Shown here in pieces: positions 33,018-41,111 of a DNA stretch of 64,000 nt. The stretch is from CAVQBJ01 sp963819075. Lineage in GTDB: Bacteria > Actinomycetota > Thermoleophilia > Solirubrobacterales > Solirubrobacteraceae. Every line of letters begins with the position of its first letter. Within the stretch, counting starts at the first letter, position 1. The notes beneath the pieces are model-generated. The model had not been told where the DNA came from. It worked only from the letters and a program-made list of their open reading frames with translations, and ran no database searches. Location of the stretch: contig CAWFUP010000002.1 in NCBI GenBank assembly GCA_963819075.1, positions 930,001-994,000 on the forward strand, in the 5' to 3' direction. The position numbers and the translations under genes were made by a program.

Positions 33018-34382
33018 TCACGCGATGGCCGGCGTCTCCGGCAATCGTGCGAGCGCGTCCTGCATGTCCACCTCGGAGAACTCGGGATCCTCGAGCGTGC
33101 CGGCGAGGTACGCGTCGTAGGCGGAGAGGTCGAAGTGGCCGTGGCCACAGAGGTTGAAGAGGATCACGCGCGCCTCGCCGGCCTCGCGTGCCGCTTCGGC
33201 CTCCTCGATCGCCGCCCGGATCGCGTGGGCCGGTTCAGGCGCGGGCAGGATGCCCTCGTGGCGAGCGAAGCGGACGGCGGCGGCGAACGTCTCGTTCTGG
33301 TGATAGGCGCGCGCCTTGACGAGACCGGCTTTGACGAGCCCGCAGACGATCGGCGAGTCGCCGTGGTAGCGCAGGCCGCCCGCATGGACCGGCGGCGGAA
33401 CGAAGTCGTGCCCGAGCGTGTACATCGGCATGAGCGGCGTCAGGCCGGCCGTGTCGCCGAAGTCGTAGCGATAGGCCCCGCGCGTCAGCGTCGGGCACGC
33501 CGCCGGCTCGGCGCCGATGAAGCGTGTCTTGGCCTGGCCGCGCAGCACCCGGCGCACGAACGGGAAGGCCAGTCCCGCGAAGTTCGAGCCACCGCCGACG
33601 CACCCGATCACGACGTCGGGCTCCTCGCCGGCCATCTCCAGCTGGGCGATGGCCTCCTGGCCGATCACGGTCTGGTGAAGGCACACGTGATTGAGCACCG
33701 AGCCGAGCGAGTAGTTCGTGTCGTCGCGCTGCGCCGCCATCTCGACCGCCTCGGAGATCGCGATCCCGAGCGAGCCGGTCGGATGGCCCTGCTGGGCGCG
33801 TCCGGCCTCGGTGAGCGTGCTCGGCGAACGGTGGACGGTCGCTCCCCAGGTCTGCATCAGCGATCGCCGGTAGGGCTTCTGGTCATAGCTTGACCCGACC
33901 ATGAACACCTCGCAGTCCAGGCCGAACAGCGAGCACGCGAAGGCCAGCGCGGAACCCCACTGGCCGGCGCCGGTCTCGGTGGCCAGCCCCTTGATCCCGG
34001 CGCGCGCGTTCTCGTAGGCCTGGGGTACGGCCGTGTTGGGCTTGTGTGAACCCGCCGGGGAGACGCCCTCGTACTTGAAGTAGATGTGGGCCGGCGTGTC
34101 GAGATCGCGCTCCAGGCGCCGCGCACGGTACAGCGGCGTCGGGCGCCACAGCTTGTACGTCTCGCGGACCTCTTCGGGAAGCTCGATCTCGGGCTCCGGC
34201 GAGACCTCCTGCTCGATGAGGGCCATCGGGAAGATCGGCATGAGATCGGGCGGCCCCGCCGGCTCCATCGTCTGCGGGTTGAGCGGCGGCAGCGGCTCGC
34301 CGGGCAGGTCGGGGAGCAGGTTGATCCAGTGCGTCGGAATCTCGCTCTCCGCGAGCAGGTACTTCACGGTCTCGTCGCCCAT
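33018..34382 (-). CDS. TrpB-like PLP-dependent beta-subunit, TrpB2 type
   Basis: This 454-residue protein matches the long TrpB2 subfamily: TYKLWRPTPLYRARRLERDL, GVSPAGSHKPNTAVPQAY (with the PLP Lys), ETGAGQWGSALAFACSLFGL, and the phosphate loop GCVGGGSNFAG. The N-terminal extension (about 50 residues) and lack of TrpA contacts are typical of TrpB2. It would combine indole and serine to tryptophan, perhaps in salvage. No other trp gene is nearby. RBS GGAGGGA lies four to five bases before ATG 34382. Confidence 0.92.
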   Translation of the reverse strand: MGDETVKYLLAESEIPTHWINLLPDLPGEPLPPLNPQTMEPAGPPDLMPIFPMALIEQEVSPEPEIELPEEVRETYKLWRPTPLYRARRLERDLDTPAHIYFKYEGVSPAGSHKPNTAVPQAYENARAGIKGLATETGAGQWGSALAFACSLFGLDCEVFMVGSSYDQKPYRRSLMQTWGATVHRSPSTLTEAGRAQQGHPTGSLGIAISEAVEMAAQRDDTNYSLGSVLNHVCLHQTVIGQEAIAQLEMAGEEPDVVIGCVGGGSNFAGLAFPFVRRVLRGQAKTRFIGAEPAACPTLTRGAYRYDFGDTAGLTPLMPMYTLGHDFVPPPVHAGGLRYHGDSPIVCGLVKAGLVKARAYHQNETFAAAVRFARHEGILPAPEPAHAIRAAIEEAEAAREAGEARVILFNLCGHGHFDLSAYDAYLAGTLEDPEFSEVDMQDALARLPETPAIA

Positions 34383-34479
34383 CGTCCCTCCGGTCGCTCG
34401 CTCGGCATCCCCGAGGCGCAGCCTAGACCTCTCGCGGCGCGCGCGTCCCGATACGGTCGCCGTCGTCGGAGACGCAGCC

Positions 34480-35208
34480 GTGGTGGACTCAATACGGCTC
34501 GACGCGTGGTGCCGTGCCTACGCGCCGGCGCTCGTCAACCCTCCGCCGCCGGGCCGGGGCGTCTGTGACACCTGTCGAGGTCCGGCCGCGGACGAGGCAC
34601 GGATGTGCTCGAGCTGCCGACGCATGCCGGCCCGGCTCGACGCGGTGCTGCCGATTTCGTGGTCGGTGGCCGGGGGGCCGCTGAACCGGGCGCTTCGTGG
34701 GTACAAGGACGACCCGCTCGATGTCGTCCGGCAGGAGGCGGCGGCCGGCCTGGCGGCCGTACTGGAGCGGTTCCTGTGCGCGCACGAGGCGTGTGCGGCC
34801 GCGGCCGCCGGGGTGGCGGCGTTCTCCCTTGTCACCACGGTGCCCGCGCGTGCCGATCGCAATCGGGGCCCGCTGCGGGCCCTCGTCCGCGGGTGTCCGA
34901 GCGTCGTCGGCCGCTACGCTCGCGCGCTCGCCCCGGCCGGCGAGCGTCCGCCACCGCATCGTTTCGCGGCGGAACGGTTTCGCGCGCTGATGCGACTCGA
35001 CGGCGCCGCCGTGCTGCTCATCGACGACACGTGGACGACCGGGGCGAGCGCGCAATCGGCGGCTCACGCGCTCAAGCGAGCGGGGGCCCGGCGCGTGGCG
35101 CTCATCGTCGTCGGGCGGCACGTGAACGCGGGGTTCGATGACGGCTGCGCGTGGTTGGGATGCGCCCCGCCGTTTCGGTGGGACACATGCGCTGTGCATC
35201 GGCGCTGA
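34480..35208 (+). CDS. ComF-like phosphoribosyltransferase domain protein with zinc ribbon
   Basis: This 242-residue protein starts at GTG 34480 (or 34483). Residues 25-50 hold two CxxC motifs (CDTC, CSSC), a small zinc ribbon. The rest resembles a ComF-type phosphoribosyltransferase. The PRPP-loop-like motif VLLIDDTWTTGASAQSAAHA is at about 187-206, and NRALRGYKDDPLDV is like the conserved YK motif. ComF proteins act in DNA uptake in some bacteria; many actinobacterial homologues have unknown roles. It is upstream of the HU gene, same strand, with a separate promoter likely. Confidence 0.8.
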   Translation: MVDSIRLDAWCRAYAPALVNPPPPGRGVCDTCRGPAADEARMCSSCRRMPARLDAVLPISWSVAGGPLNRALRGYKDDPLDVVRQEAAAGLAAVLERFLCAHEACAAAAAGVAAFSLVTTVPARADRNRGPLRALVRGCPSVVGRYARALAPAGERPPPHRFAAERFRALMRLDGAAVLLIDDTWTTGASAQSAAHALKRAGARRVALIVVGRHVNAGFDDGCAWLGCAPPFRWDTCAVHRR

Positions 35209-35280
35209 GCGGCGGATCGCTCGCCCGGCGGGCACGCTACCCTGCGCCATCGCCAACCCGTGACCGAAAGGAATCTCCCC

Positions 35281-35565
35281 ATGAACAAGTCCCAGTTGAT
35301 CGAGGCGGTCGCCGCCGACAGCGGTCTCACCAAGGCCGACGCCGGACGGGCCATCGACTCGCTCGTGGGCACGGTGTCGAAGACGTTGAAGAAGGGCGAT
35401 GAGGTGGCGATCACCGGCTTCGGGAAGTTCTCGGTCGTGAAGCGCGCCGCGCGTCAGGGGGTCAACCCGCAGACCGGCGAGCGCGTGAAGATCAAGGCGT
35501 CGAAGGCGCCGAAGTTCACCGCCGGCGCGACGCTGAAGGCGAGCGTCACCGGGGCGCGCAAATAG
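35281..35565 (+). CDS. HU-family nucleoid protein
   Basis: This 94-residue histone-like DNA-binding protein begins MNKSQLIEAVAADSGLTKAD. It has the canonical GFGKFSVVKRAARQGVNPQTG arm with the DNA-intercalating Pro, and FTAGATLKASV at the end. It has no Lys/Ala-rich C-terminal tail like mycobacterial HupB. A TACCCT box lies upstream near 35238, and RBS-like AAAGGAA about nine bases before the ATG. HU compacts DNA and could also assist the integrase and IS seen in this window (inference). Confidence 0.95.
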   Translation: MNKSQLIEAVAADSGLTKADAGRAIDSLVGTVSKTLKKGDEVAITGFGKFSVVKRAARQGVNPQTGERVKIKASKAPKFTAGATLKASVTGARK

Positions 35566-35588
35566 GTCAGTCCGAGCGGTCGTGAGCC

Positions 35589-35615
35589 GGCGGCGTCCCT
35601 CTTGCGGGCGCCGCC
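35589..35615. terminator. Hairpin between convergent HU and 3D-domain genes
   Basis: GGCGGCG and CGCCGCC form a 7-bp perfect stem around a 13-base loop, with no T-run. It lies between convergent stops and may work for both. Confidence 0.4.
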
Positions 35616-35616
35616 G

Positions 35617-36378
35617 CTACCGACCGGCGCGGCTCGTGGCCGCCGTGCTGCTGGGCAGGTGCGTTCCGGGGGGAAGCACGTACACGTCTGACCCGAACAG
35701 CGTCACGCCGGGATCGGACGGGCTCGCCGGAGGCGGGCGGTAGACGTCGATGTGACGACCGACGATTGCCCCGCCCGTGTCCTCGGCCATGAACCACCCG
35801 TGTCCCGGACCGGAACGGTAGGCCGGCAGGTATACCCAGCTGCCGAGCGGGATGAGCCGTGGGTCGACGGCAACGCTCTCCCAGTAGGTGAGCGAGCGTC
35901 CCGGCCCGGGCGCGAAGCTGACGCCCGCCAACGCCACGTAACGCGTGCCGGGCCCATTCGACCAGCCTCCGGCCTGGAGCGGGAACGTGACGCCGCCCGC
36001 GGCGTTGTGCCAGTAGCCGCCGGCCCGCCAATACGGCGAGTTGCCGCTGAAGTCGGCGACGGCGCCGCTGAGGGTGACCCAGCCGCCCTGACCGAGCGCG
36101 GCGATGTGCACGTACTGGCCGTTGTCCGCGATCCCGGTTCCCTGCATCGAGACCCCGTGCGCCGAGTACAGCCAGTCGATCGGGTACGTGCCGGGGAGTC
36201 CGGGGGCCGCCACGTTCTGGCCGGTGAACCACCATTCCGGCACCGGCCAGTACTGGGTCAGCTCGACGCCGGTCAGCCACGTCGGCTGACTGATCGGCGC
36301 GGCCGTCGCCGGCGCCGCCGCCACAGCGGCGAGTGCGGCGATCGTCGTGCCGAGGGCCATGAAGCGTCGAAACACCAT
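35617..36378 (-). CDS. Secreted 3D-domain protein (MltA/Rpf-like double-psi barrel)
   Basis: This 253-residue protein starts at ATG 36378, with GGAAG upstream. Residues 1-27 are a signal peptide. The N-terminal half is a Trp/Tyr-rich domain (WPVPEWWFTGQNVAAPGLPG, YPIDWLYSAHGVSMQGTGIA). The C-terminal half is a 3D (three-Asp) domain: VAVDPRLIPLGSWVYLPAYR, GHGWFMAEDTGGAIVGRHID and VY. The three characteristic aspartates are present. This fold occurs in lytic transglycosylases and resuscitation-type factors that cut peptidoglycan. The exact reaction is uncertain. Confidence 0.85.
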   Translation of the reverse strand: MVFRRFMALGTTIAALAAVAAAPATAAPISQPTWLTGVELTQYWPVPEWWFTGQNVAAPGLPGTYPIDWLYSAHGVSMQGTGIADNGQYVHIAALGQGGWVTLSGAVADFSGNSPYWRAGGYWHNAAGGVTFPLQAGGWSNGPGTRYVALAGVSFAPGPGRSLTYWESVAVDPRLIPLGSWVYLPAYRSGPGHGWFMAEDTGGAIVGRHIDVYRPPPASPSDPGVTLFGSDVYVLPPGTHLPSSTAATSRAGR

Positions 36379-36500
36379 GCTTCCAGGACACCGGCGCCGA
36401 ATGCGCTCAGCAACAGGCCGAGCCCAGCGGCGTGGACAACCGTCGTACGTGGCCAAACGTGCGCAGCGTGACCGGCTGGCACGGTGGTAGCGTCGGCACC

Positions 36501-37712
36501 ATGACGCTCGCGTCCGAGCTCGAGCTCCCGAGCTTCGACTACACCGATCCGGCGCTGCGCGGCGAGCGCTTTCACGCCGCCATGGCCGAGGTGCGTTCGG
36601 AAGGGTGGCTTGCGCGCGGGCCGTTCGGGTACATCGTCCTCGACCACGACGCGGCCGAGTTCTTCCTGCGCTCGCGGGACGCGACGTTCCCGGCCCTGAA
36701 GATCGCCGAGCTGTTCGAGCTCTCCGACGGGCCGCTGCGCGAGCAGATCGAGCGCAACCTGCTGAACGTCAATGGTGCCGATCATCGCCGCCTGCGCAAC
36801 CTCGTCAACCCGGCGCTCTCACCCCGGGCGGTGCAGCGCTACCGGCCGGCGATGCGCGGGTTCCTCGGCGAGCTCTTCGGCGCCGTCGCCGAGGCGGGCG
36901 CGTGCGATGTCGTGAGCGCGATCGCGCGCCCGTATCCCTCGCAGGTCATCGCCACGGTGATGGGAGCGCCGCTCCAGGACGCCGATCGGCTCCACCACTG
37001 GTCGAACGTGATCCAACGCCAGTTCGACGCCGCGAGTCTTCTCGAGGAGCGCGACGTGATCGAGCGGGCCGTCGGCGAGTTCTACGAGTATGCCGCCGCG
37101 CTCCTGCGAGCCCGGCGCACAAGCCCGAGCGACGATCTCATCTCCGCGCTCATCGCCGCCGAGTCGGAGGGCGAGCGGCTCTCCGACGTCGAATGCATCA
37201 ATCTCGTATTCAACGTGCTCGTCGGCGGCGTGGACACGACGCAGAGCCAGCTGGCGCACGCCCTGCGCCTGTTCGCCGAGCATCCCGATCAGTGGCGCCG
37301 ACTGGCCGAGGAGCCCGAGCTCGCGTCGGGTGCCGTCGAGGAGGTCCTGCGCTTCGAGCCCATCACTCCGTTCACCGCGCGCATTCTGCTCGAGCCGGTG
37401 GAGTACCGCGCCGTGGCCTTCCCCGAGGGGACGATCCTCATGGTCTGTGCATTCACCGGGAATCGGGAGAGCGCGCACGACCCCGCGGGGTTCGACATCG
37501 AGGCACCGCGCGACGGCGCTCGCCTGCTTACGTTCGGCGCCGGCATGCACTACTGCCTGGGCGCGAACCTCGCTCGCGCCGAGCTCGAGGAGGCCCTGTC
37601 CTTCCTTGCTCCGCGGATGCCCGAGCTCGAGCTCGCGGGCGAGGTGGAGTACGAGAGCATCATGGGCGTGTATGGCCTTGCCGCGCTGCCAGTGCGCTGG
37701 CGCACGGACTGA
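36501..37712 (+). CDS. Cytochrome P450
   Basis: This 403-residue soluble bacterial P450 has the I-helix segment NVLVGGVDTTQSQLAHALRL, ExxR in EEVLRFEP, and the heme loop TFGAGMHYCLGANLARAEL with Cys352 as heme ligand. The I-helix has Gly-Val-Asp-Thr, the usual acid-alcohol pair. Bacterial P450s hydroxylate lipids, terpenoids or drugs; the substrate is unknown and no ferredoxin lies nearby. A TAGCGT box ends seven bases before ATG 36501. It is a stand-alone gene. Confidence 0.95.
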   Translation: MTLASELELPSFDYTDPALRGERFHAAMAEVRSEGWLARGPFGYIVLDHDAAEFFLRSRDATFPALKIAELFELSDGPLREQIERNLLNVNGADHRRLRNLVNPALSPRAVQRYRPAMRGFLGELFGAVAEAGACDVVSAIARPYPSQVIATVMGAPLQDADRLHHWSNVIQRQFDAASLLEERDVIERAVGEFYEYAAALLRARRTSPSDDLISALIAAESEGERLSDVECINLVFNVLVGGVDTTQSQLAHALRLFAEHPDQWRRLAEEPELASGAVEEVLRFEPITPFTARILLEPVEYRAVAFPEGTILMVCAFTGNRESAHDPAGFDIEAPRDGARLLTFGAGMHYCLGANLARAELEEALSFLAPRMPELELAGEVEYESIMGVYGLAALPVRWRTD

Positions 37713-37734
37713 GCCGACCGCCCCCGTCGCGGCG

Positions 37735-37740
37735 TAGCAT
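37735..37740 (+). promoter_or_regulatory. -10 box (TAGCAT) of the large secreted protein gene
   Basis: TAGCAT ends 13 bases before ATG 37754. No clear Shine-Dalgarno sequence lies between. Confidence 0.4.
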
Positions 37741-37753
37741 TGCGCCGGCCGCG

Positions 37754-39511
37754 ATGGTCACCGGACTTGTCAGCACGACGCGACGTTTGGGCCGCCTCCG
37801 GGGGAGGGGGGTGCGTGTGCGATGCGCCTTGTTGGCGGTGGTGGTGGGGGTGGCTCTCGGCGCGTGGACCGGGGTCGCAACGGCGGGGCTGTATCACCTG
37901 TACAGCTGCCGGACGCCAGCGGGGCTGGCGGCTCCGACGGATGGGTGGCAGTCGAACACGGGAGGAGGCGCCGTCGTCGTCTCGGATACCTGTTTCACCG
38001 ACGGGTCGCTCACGATCGAAATACCGAGCGAGACGTCGCAAGCGGTCGGCGTGTCGGCTGGGACATGGATCTATACCGCCCCGCCGCAAACCACCATGGC
38101 CGCCGCGACGGTATGGCGATCCGGCACAGCGACCAACGTGCTCGGGTCCCCCGACTCAACGGTGTTCTGGCTTTCGGCGCCCAAACCAGCGTATGACGCA
38201 AACGACACATTTGACCGCTGTGTGCCTCAGGAATGCACTTCGCTAGGAGATCTAACGCAGCCCCTCGCCGCGGCGAACGAAGTCCCCGTGCCGCCAGCGA
38301 ACATCGAGGGCGCCACGCAACTCGAGGCGGCGGCAGCATGCCTCGGCGACACAGGTGCGTGCCCAGCGTCGGCCCAGCCCGCGGCACCTAGCGGCAGCAT
38401 CTATGTATGGGCGGCGGACATTACGCTCGATGACCAGAGCGTTCCGCTCGTTACCGCCGTGTCCGGGGGGCTGTCCAGCGACACCCCCCTCACCGGCCCC
38501 GAACCCCTCACCTTCTCCGCCGCCGACGCCGGCCCCGGCCTCTACCAGGTCATCTTCCAGGTCGACGGCAAGACGGTCGAGACCGTCCCGGTCGACAACA
38601 ACGGCGGTCACTGCGTCCCGGCCAGTCCGGCCCCCTCGGACGGGACGAACGCGTTCCTCTACGGCCAGCCCTGCGTCGCCTCCGCCAACCCCACCGAGAC
38701 GTTCGACACCACGCAAGTGCCCAACGGCATGCACGAGCTGCTCGTGCAGGTGACCGACGCCTCCGGGGCGGCGACAACGGTGCTCGACCGCAAGGTCCTC
38801 TTCCAGAACGGCGCGGCGCCCGGCGGGACCGGGGGCGTCTCGGGGGCCACGTCCGCGCCCAACGGCACGAACGCCTCGGCCTCGGCCGCGCTTCGCGTGC
38901 GTTGGGGGCACTCGAAATCGGCCGACCTGACGAGCAACTGGGGTCAGGCGCGCCGCATCGTCGGCACGCTGACGTCCTCGACCGGGCAGCCGATCTCCGG
39001 CGCGGTCGTCGGCGTCCGCGCGATGGCCAGCTATGCCGGCGCCAGCCCGACCTCGCTGGGGAGCGTCATGACCGATGCGCACGGCGCGTTCGCGTCGACG
39101 GTGCCGGGCAACGCGACGTCGCGGACGCTCACCTTCGCCTACGACGCGCACATCGGTGACAGCCAGCCCGCCGCCACCGCGAGTCTGACGCTGCTCGTGC
39201 ACGCCGGGATCTCGATGTCGGTGCGCCCGCATATGACCGCGGTCGGACGGGTCATCACTTTCCGCGGCGTCGTGCGCGGGGGGCCGATCCCGCTCGGCGG
39301 CAAGCAGCTCGTGCTCGAGGCGCGCGCGCCGGGGAGCGCGTGGATCGAGTTCCAGGTGATTCGCACGAATGGGCGCGGCAGGTTCACCGCGCGGTATCGC
39401 TTCCGCTTCGCCGGGCCCGCCAGCTACCAGTTCCGGGCGGTCTCGGAATACGAGGCCGACTTCCCGTTCCTCGGCGGCGCCTCCAACGTGGTCGGCGTGT
39501 TTGAGCGCTAG
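37754..39511 (+). CDS. Large secreted beta-sandwich protein
   Basis: This 585-residue protein has a signal peptide at about 15-40 (VRCALLAVVVGVALGAWTGV). An N-terminal roughly 200-residue lectin- or jelly-roll-like domain has several Cys (LYSCRTPAG, VSDTCFTDGS, FDRCVPQECTSLG). Ig-like sections follow (TFSAADAGPGLYQVIFQVDG, GMHELLVQVTDASGAATTVL) and two C-terminal carboxypeptidase-regulatory or Ig-like domains (IVGTLTSSTGQPISGAVVGV, GKQLVLEARAPGSAWIEFQV). Such proteins are abundant in Thermoleophilia. Codon use between about 38000 and 38460 is less GC-rich than in the rest of the gene. Function is unknown; it is probably on the surface. Confidence 0.85.
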   Translation: MVTGLVSTTRRLGRLRGRGVRVRCALLAVVVGVALGAWTGVATAGLYHLYSCRTPAGLAAPTDGWQSNTGGGAVVVSDTCFTDGSLTIEIPSETSQAVGVSAGTWIYTAPPQTTMAAATVWRSGTATNVLGSPDSTVFWLSAPKPAYDANDTFDRCVPQECTSLGDLTQPLAAANEVPVPPANIEGATQLEAAAACLGDTGACPASAQPAAPSGSIYVWAADITLDDQSVPLVTAVSGGLSSDTPLTGPEPLTFSAADAGPGLYQVIFQVDGKTVETVPVDNNGGHCVPASPAPSDGTNAFLYGQPCVASANPTETFDTTQVPNGMHELLVQVTDASGAATTVLDRKVLFQNGAAPGGTGGVSGATSAPNGTNASASAALRVRWGHSKSADLTSNWGQARRIVGTLTSSTGQPISGAVVGVRAMASYAGASPTSLGSVMTDAHGAFASTVPGNATSRTLTFAYDAHIGDSQPAATASLTLLVHAGISMSVRPHMTAVGRVITFRGVVRGGPIPLGGKQLVLEARAPGSAWIEFQVIRTNGRGRFTARYRFRFAGPASYQFRAVSEYEADFPFLGGASNVVGVFER

Positions 39512-40257
39512 CCCCGCGTCGGCTGTACCGGAGCCGTCACGCCACGCCAGGGGGCGGTTTCCGACGCCCACAGGTCGTTGAGCGCGACTGCGTCTTTGTA
39601 CGTGTCCATGCAGGCCCAGAACCCCTCGTGGCGGTAGCCCCGCAGCTGGCCATCGGTGGCCAGTCGCTCCAGCGGCGCGCGTTCGAGCACGCTGTCGGGC
39701 TGGAGGTAGGCGAACACGCCGGGCTCGAACAGGAAGAAGCCGCCGTTGATCCAATGCTGGGCGCGCGGCTTCTCGCGGAAACCGAGGACGCGGTCGTCGT
39801 CGTCAAGGTCGGTCACGCCGAACTGCAGCTTCGGGCGCACGACGGTCATCGTGGCCAGCGCGCCGTGCTCGACGTGGAAGCGCAGGAGCGCGTCGAGGTC
39901 GATGTCGGCGACGCCGTCGGCGTAGGTGGCCGCGATCGGCCCGTCCCCGACGCGACCCTCGACGAGCTTGATGCGCCCGCCGGTCGGCGTCTCCAAGCCC
40001 GTGTCCACGCACTCGACGGTGACGCCAGGCGGCCAGGTCTGCGCGGCGGCGAACTCCTCGATCAGGGCGCCAAGGTAACCGGTGGCGAGCACGAACCGCG
40101 CGAAGCCCTGGGCGGCGTAGAGCTGGATGACGTGCCAGAGGATTGGCAGGCCCCCGATCTCCACGAGCGGCTTGGGGATCGCTCGGGTGTGCTCCTGCAG
40201 GCGGGTGCCGCGCCCGCCGCAGAGGATGACCACCGGTGTCGCTCGGGGCTCGATCAT
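39508..40257 (-). CDS. Sugar-1-phosphate nucleotidyltransferase (RfbF-like)
   Basis: This 249-residue enzyme has the activation motif VVILCGGRGTRLQEHTRAIP with KPLVEIGGLPILWHVIQLYA. ADGVADIDLDALL provides the metal-binding Asp, and FREKPRAQHWINGGFFLFEP follows. It is homologous to the glucose-1-phosphate cytidylyltransferase at 40341, with which it starts head to head (83 bases between), but it is more divergent. It may act on a different sugar phosphate. Its stop overlaps the secreted protein's stop by four bases. Confidence 0.85.
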   Translation of the reverse strand: MIEPRATPVVILCGGRGTRLQEHTRAIPKPLVEIGGLPILWHVIQLYAAQGFARFVLATGYLGALIEEFAAAQTWPPGVTVECVDTGLETPTGGRIKLVEGRVGDGPIAATYADGVADIDLDALLRFHVEHGALATMTVVRPKLQFGVTDLDDDDRVLGFREKPRAQHWINGGFFLFEPGVFAYLQPDSVLERAPLERLATDGQLRGYRHEGFWACMDTYKDAVALNDLWASETAPWRGVTAPVQPTRG

Positions 40258-40326
40258 GCCGCCGGCATTATGGCGAGCGGGGCCCGCGGGCCGCCGTATG
40301 CGCGCGGCGGCGCCCTATGCGGCGGC

Positions 40327-40332
40327 TAAGCT
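40327..40332 (+). promoter_or_regulatory. -10 box (TAAGCT) of the deoxysugar operon
   Basis: TAAGCT ends eight bases before ATG 40341 in the short divergent region between the two nucleotidyltransferase genes. No Shine-Dalgarno sequence follows. Confidence 0.5.
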
Positions 40333-40340
40333 GCGGGCCG

Positions 40341-41111
40341 ATGAAGGCGGTGATCCTCGCGGGCGGACTGGGCTCTCGTCTGAGCGAAGAGACCGTCCTG
40401 CGGCCGAAGCCGATGGTCGAGATCGGCGGCAAGCCGATTCTCTGGCACATCATGAAGCTGTACTCCGCGCACGGCGTCAACGACTTCGTGATCTGCCTCG
40501 GCTACAAGGGCTACGTCATCAAGGAGTACTTCGCCAACTATTTCCTGCACACCTGCGACGTGTCATTCGACGTGGCGAGCGGCTCGATGGAAGTGCATCG
40601 CTCCTCCGCCGAGCCGTGGCGGGTGACGCTCGTCGAGACGGGCGAGACGACGATGACCGGCGGGCGGCTGAAGCGCGTGCTCGACTATGTGTCCGACGAG
40701 GACTTCTGCTTCACCTACGGCGACGGCCTGGCCGACATCGACATCGGCGCGCTGCTCACCTTCCATCGCGAGCACGGCCGGCTGGCCACGGTCACCGCGG
40801 TGCAGCCGCCGGGGCGCTTCGGGGCGTTGGAGCTCTCGGATGACCTTGTGGCGGCGTTCGAGGAGAAGCCGCGCGGGGACGGTGGCTGGACGAACGGCGG
40901 CTTCTTCGTGCTCTCCCCGGAGGTCGCTCGTTACATCGACGGCGATGCCACCGTGTGGGAGCAGGAGCCGGTGCACCGGCTCTCGAGCGACGGACAGCTC
41001 GCCTGCTTTCGCCACCACGGCTACTGGCAGGCGATGGACACCCTGCGCGACCGCAACCAGCTGCAGCACCTGTGGGAGTCGGGCCAGGCGCCGTGGAAGA
41101 TGTGGTCGTGA
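40341..41111 (+). CDS. rfbF: Glucose-1-phosphate cytidylyltransferase
   Basis: This 256-residue enzyme makes CDP-glucose from CTP and glucose-1-phosphate, the first step to CDP-deoxysugars. The motifs MKAVILAGGLGSRLSEETVL, RPKPMVEIGGKPILWHIMKL, CFTYGDGLADIDIG, FEEKPRGDGGWTNGGFFVLS and the end YWQAMDTLRDRNQLQHLWES closely match RfbF. It overlaps the next gene by four bases (GTGA), so CDP-glucose would pass straight to RfbG. It heads the sugar operon from 40.3 kb. Confidence 0.93.
   Translation: MKAVILAGGLGSRLSEETVLRPKPMVEIGGKPILWHIMKLYSAHGVNDFVICLGYKGYVIKEYFANYFLHTCDVSFDVASGSMEVHRSSAEPWRVTLVETGETTMTGGRLKRVLDYVSDEDFCFTYGDGLADIDIGALLTFHREHGRLATVTAVQPPGRFGALELSDDLVAAFEEKPRGDGGWTNGGFFVLSPEVARYIDGDATVWEQEPVHRLSSDGQLACFRHHGYWQAMDTLRDRNQLQHLWESGQAPWKMWS

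Noticed and set aside
36605..37740. A single 968-residue forward frame joining P450-region sequence to the secreted protein
   Set aside because: The first 380 residues are an Arg-rich shadow of the P450 gene; the true gene starts at ATG 37754 with a signal peptide.
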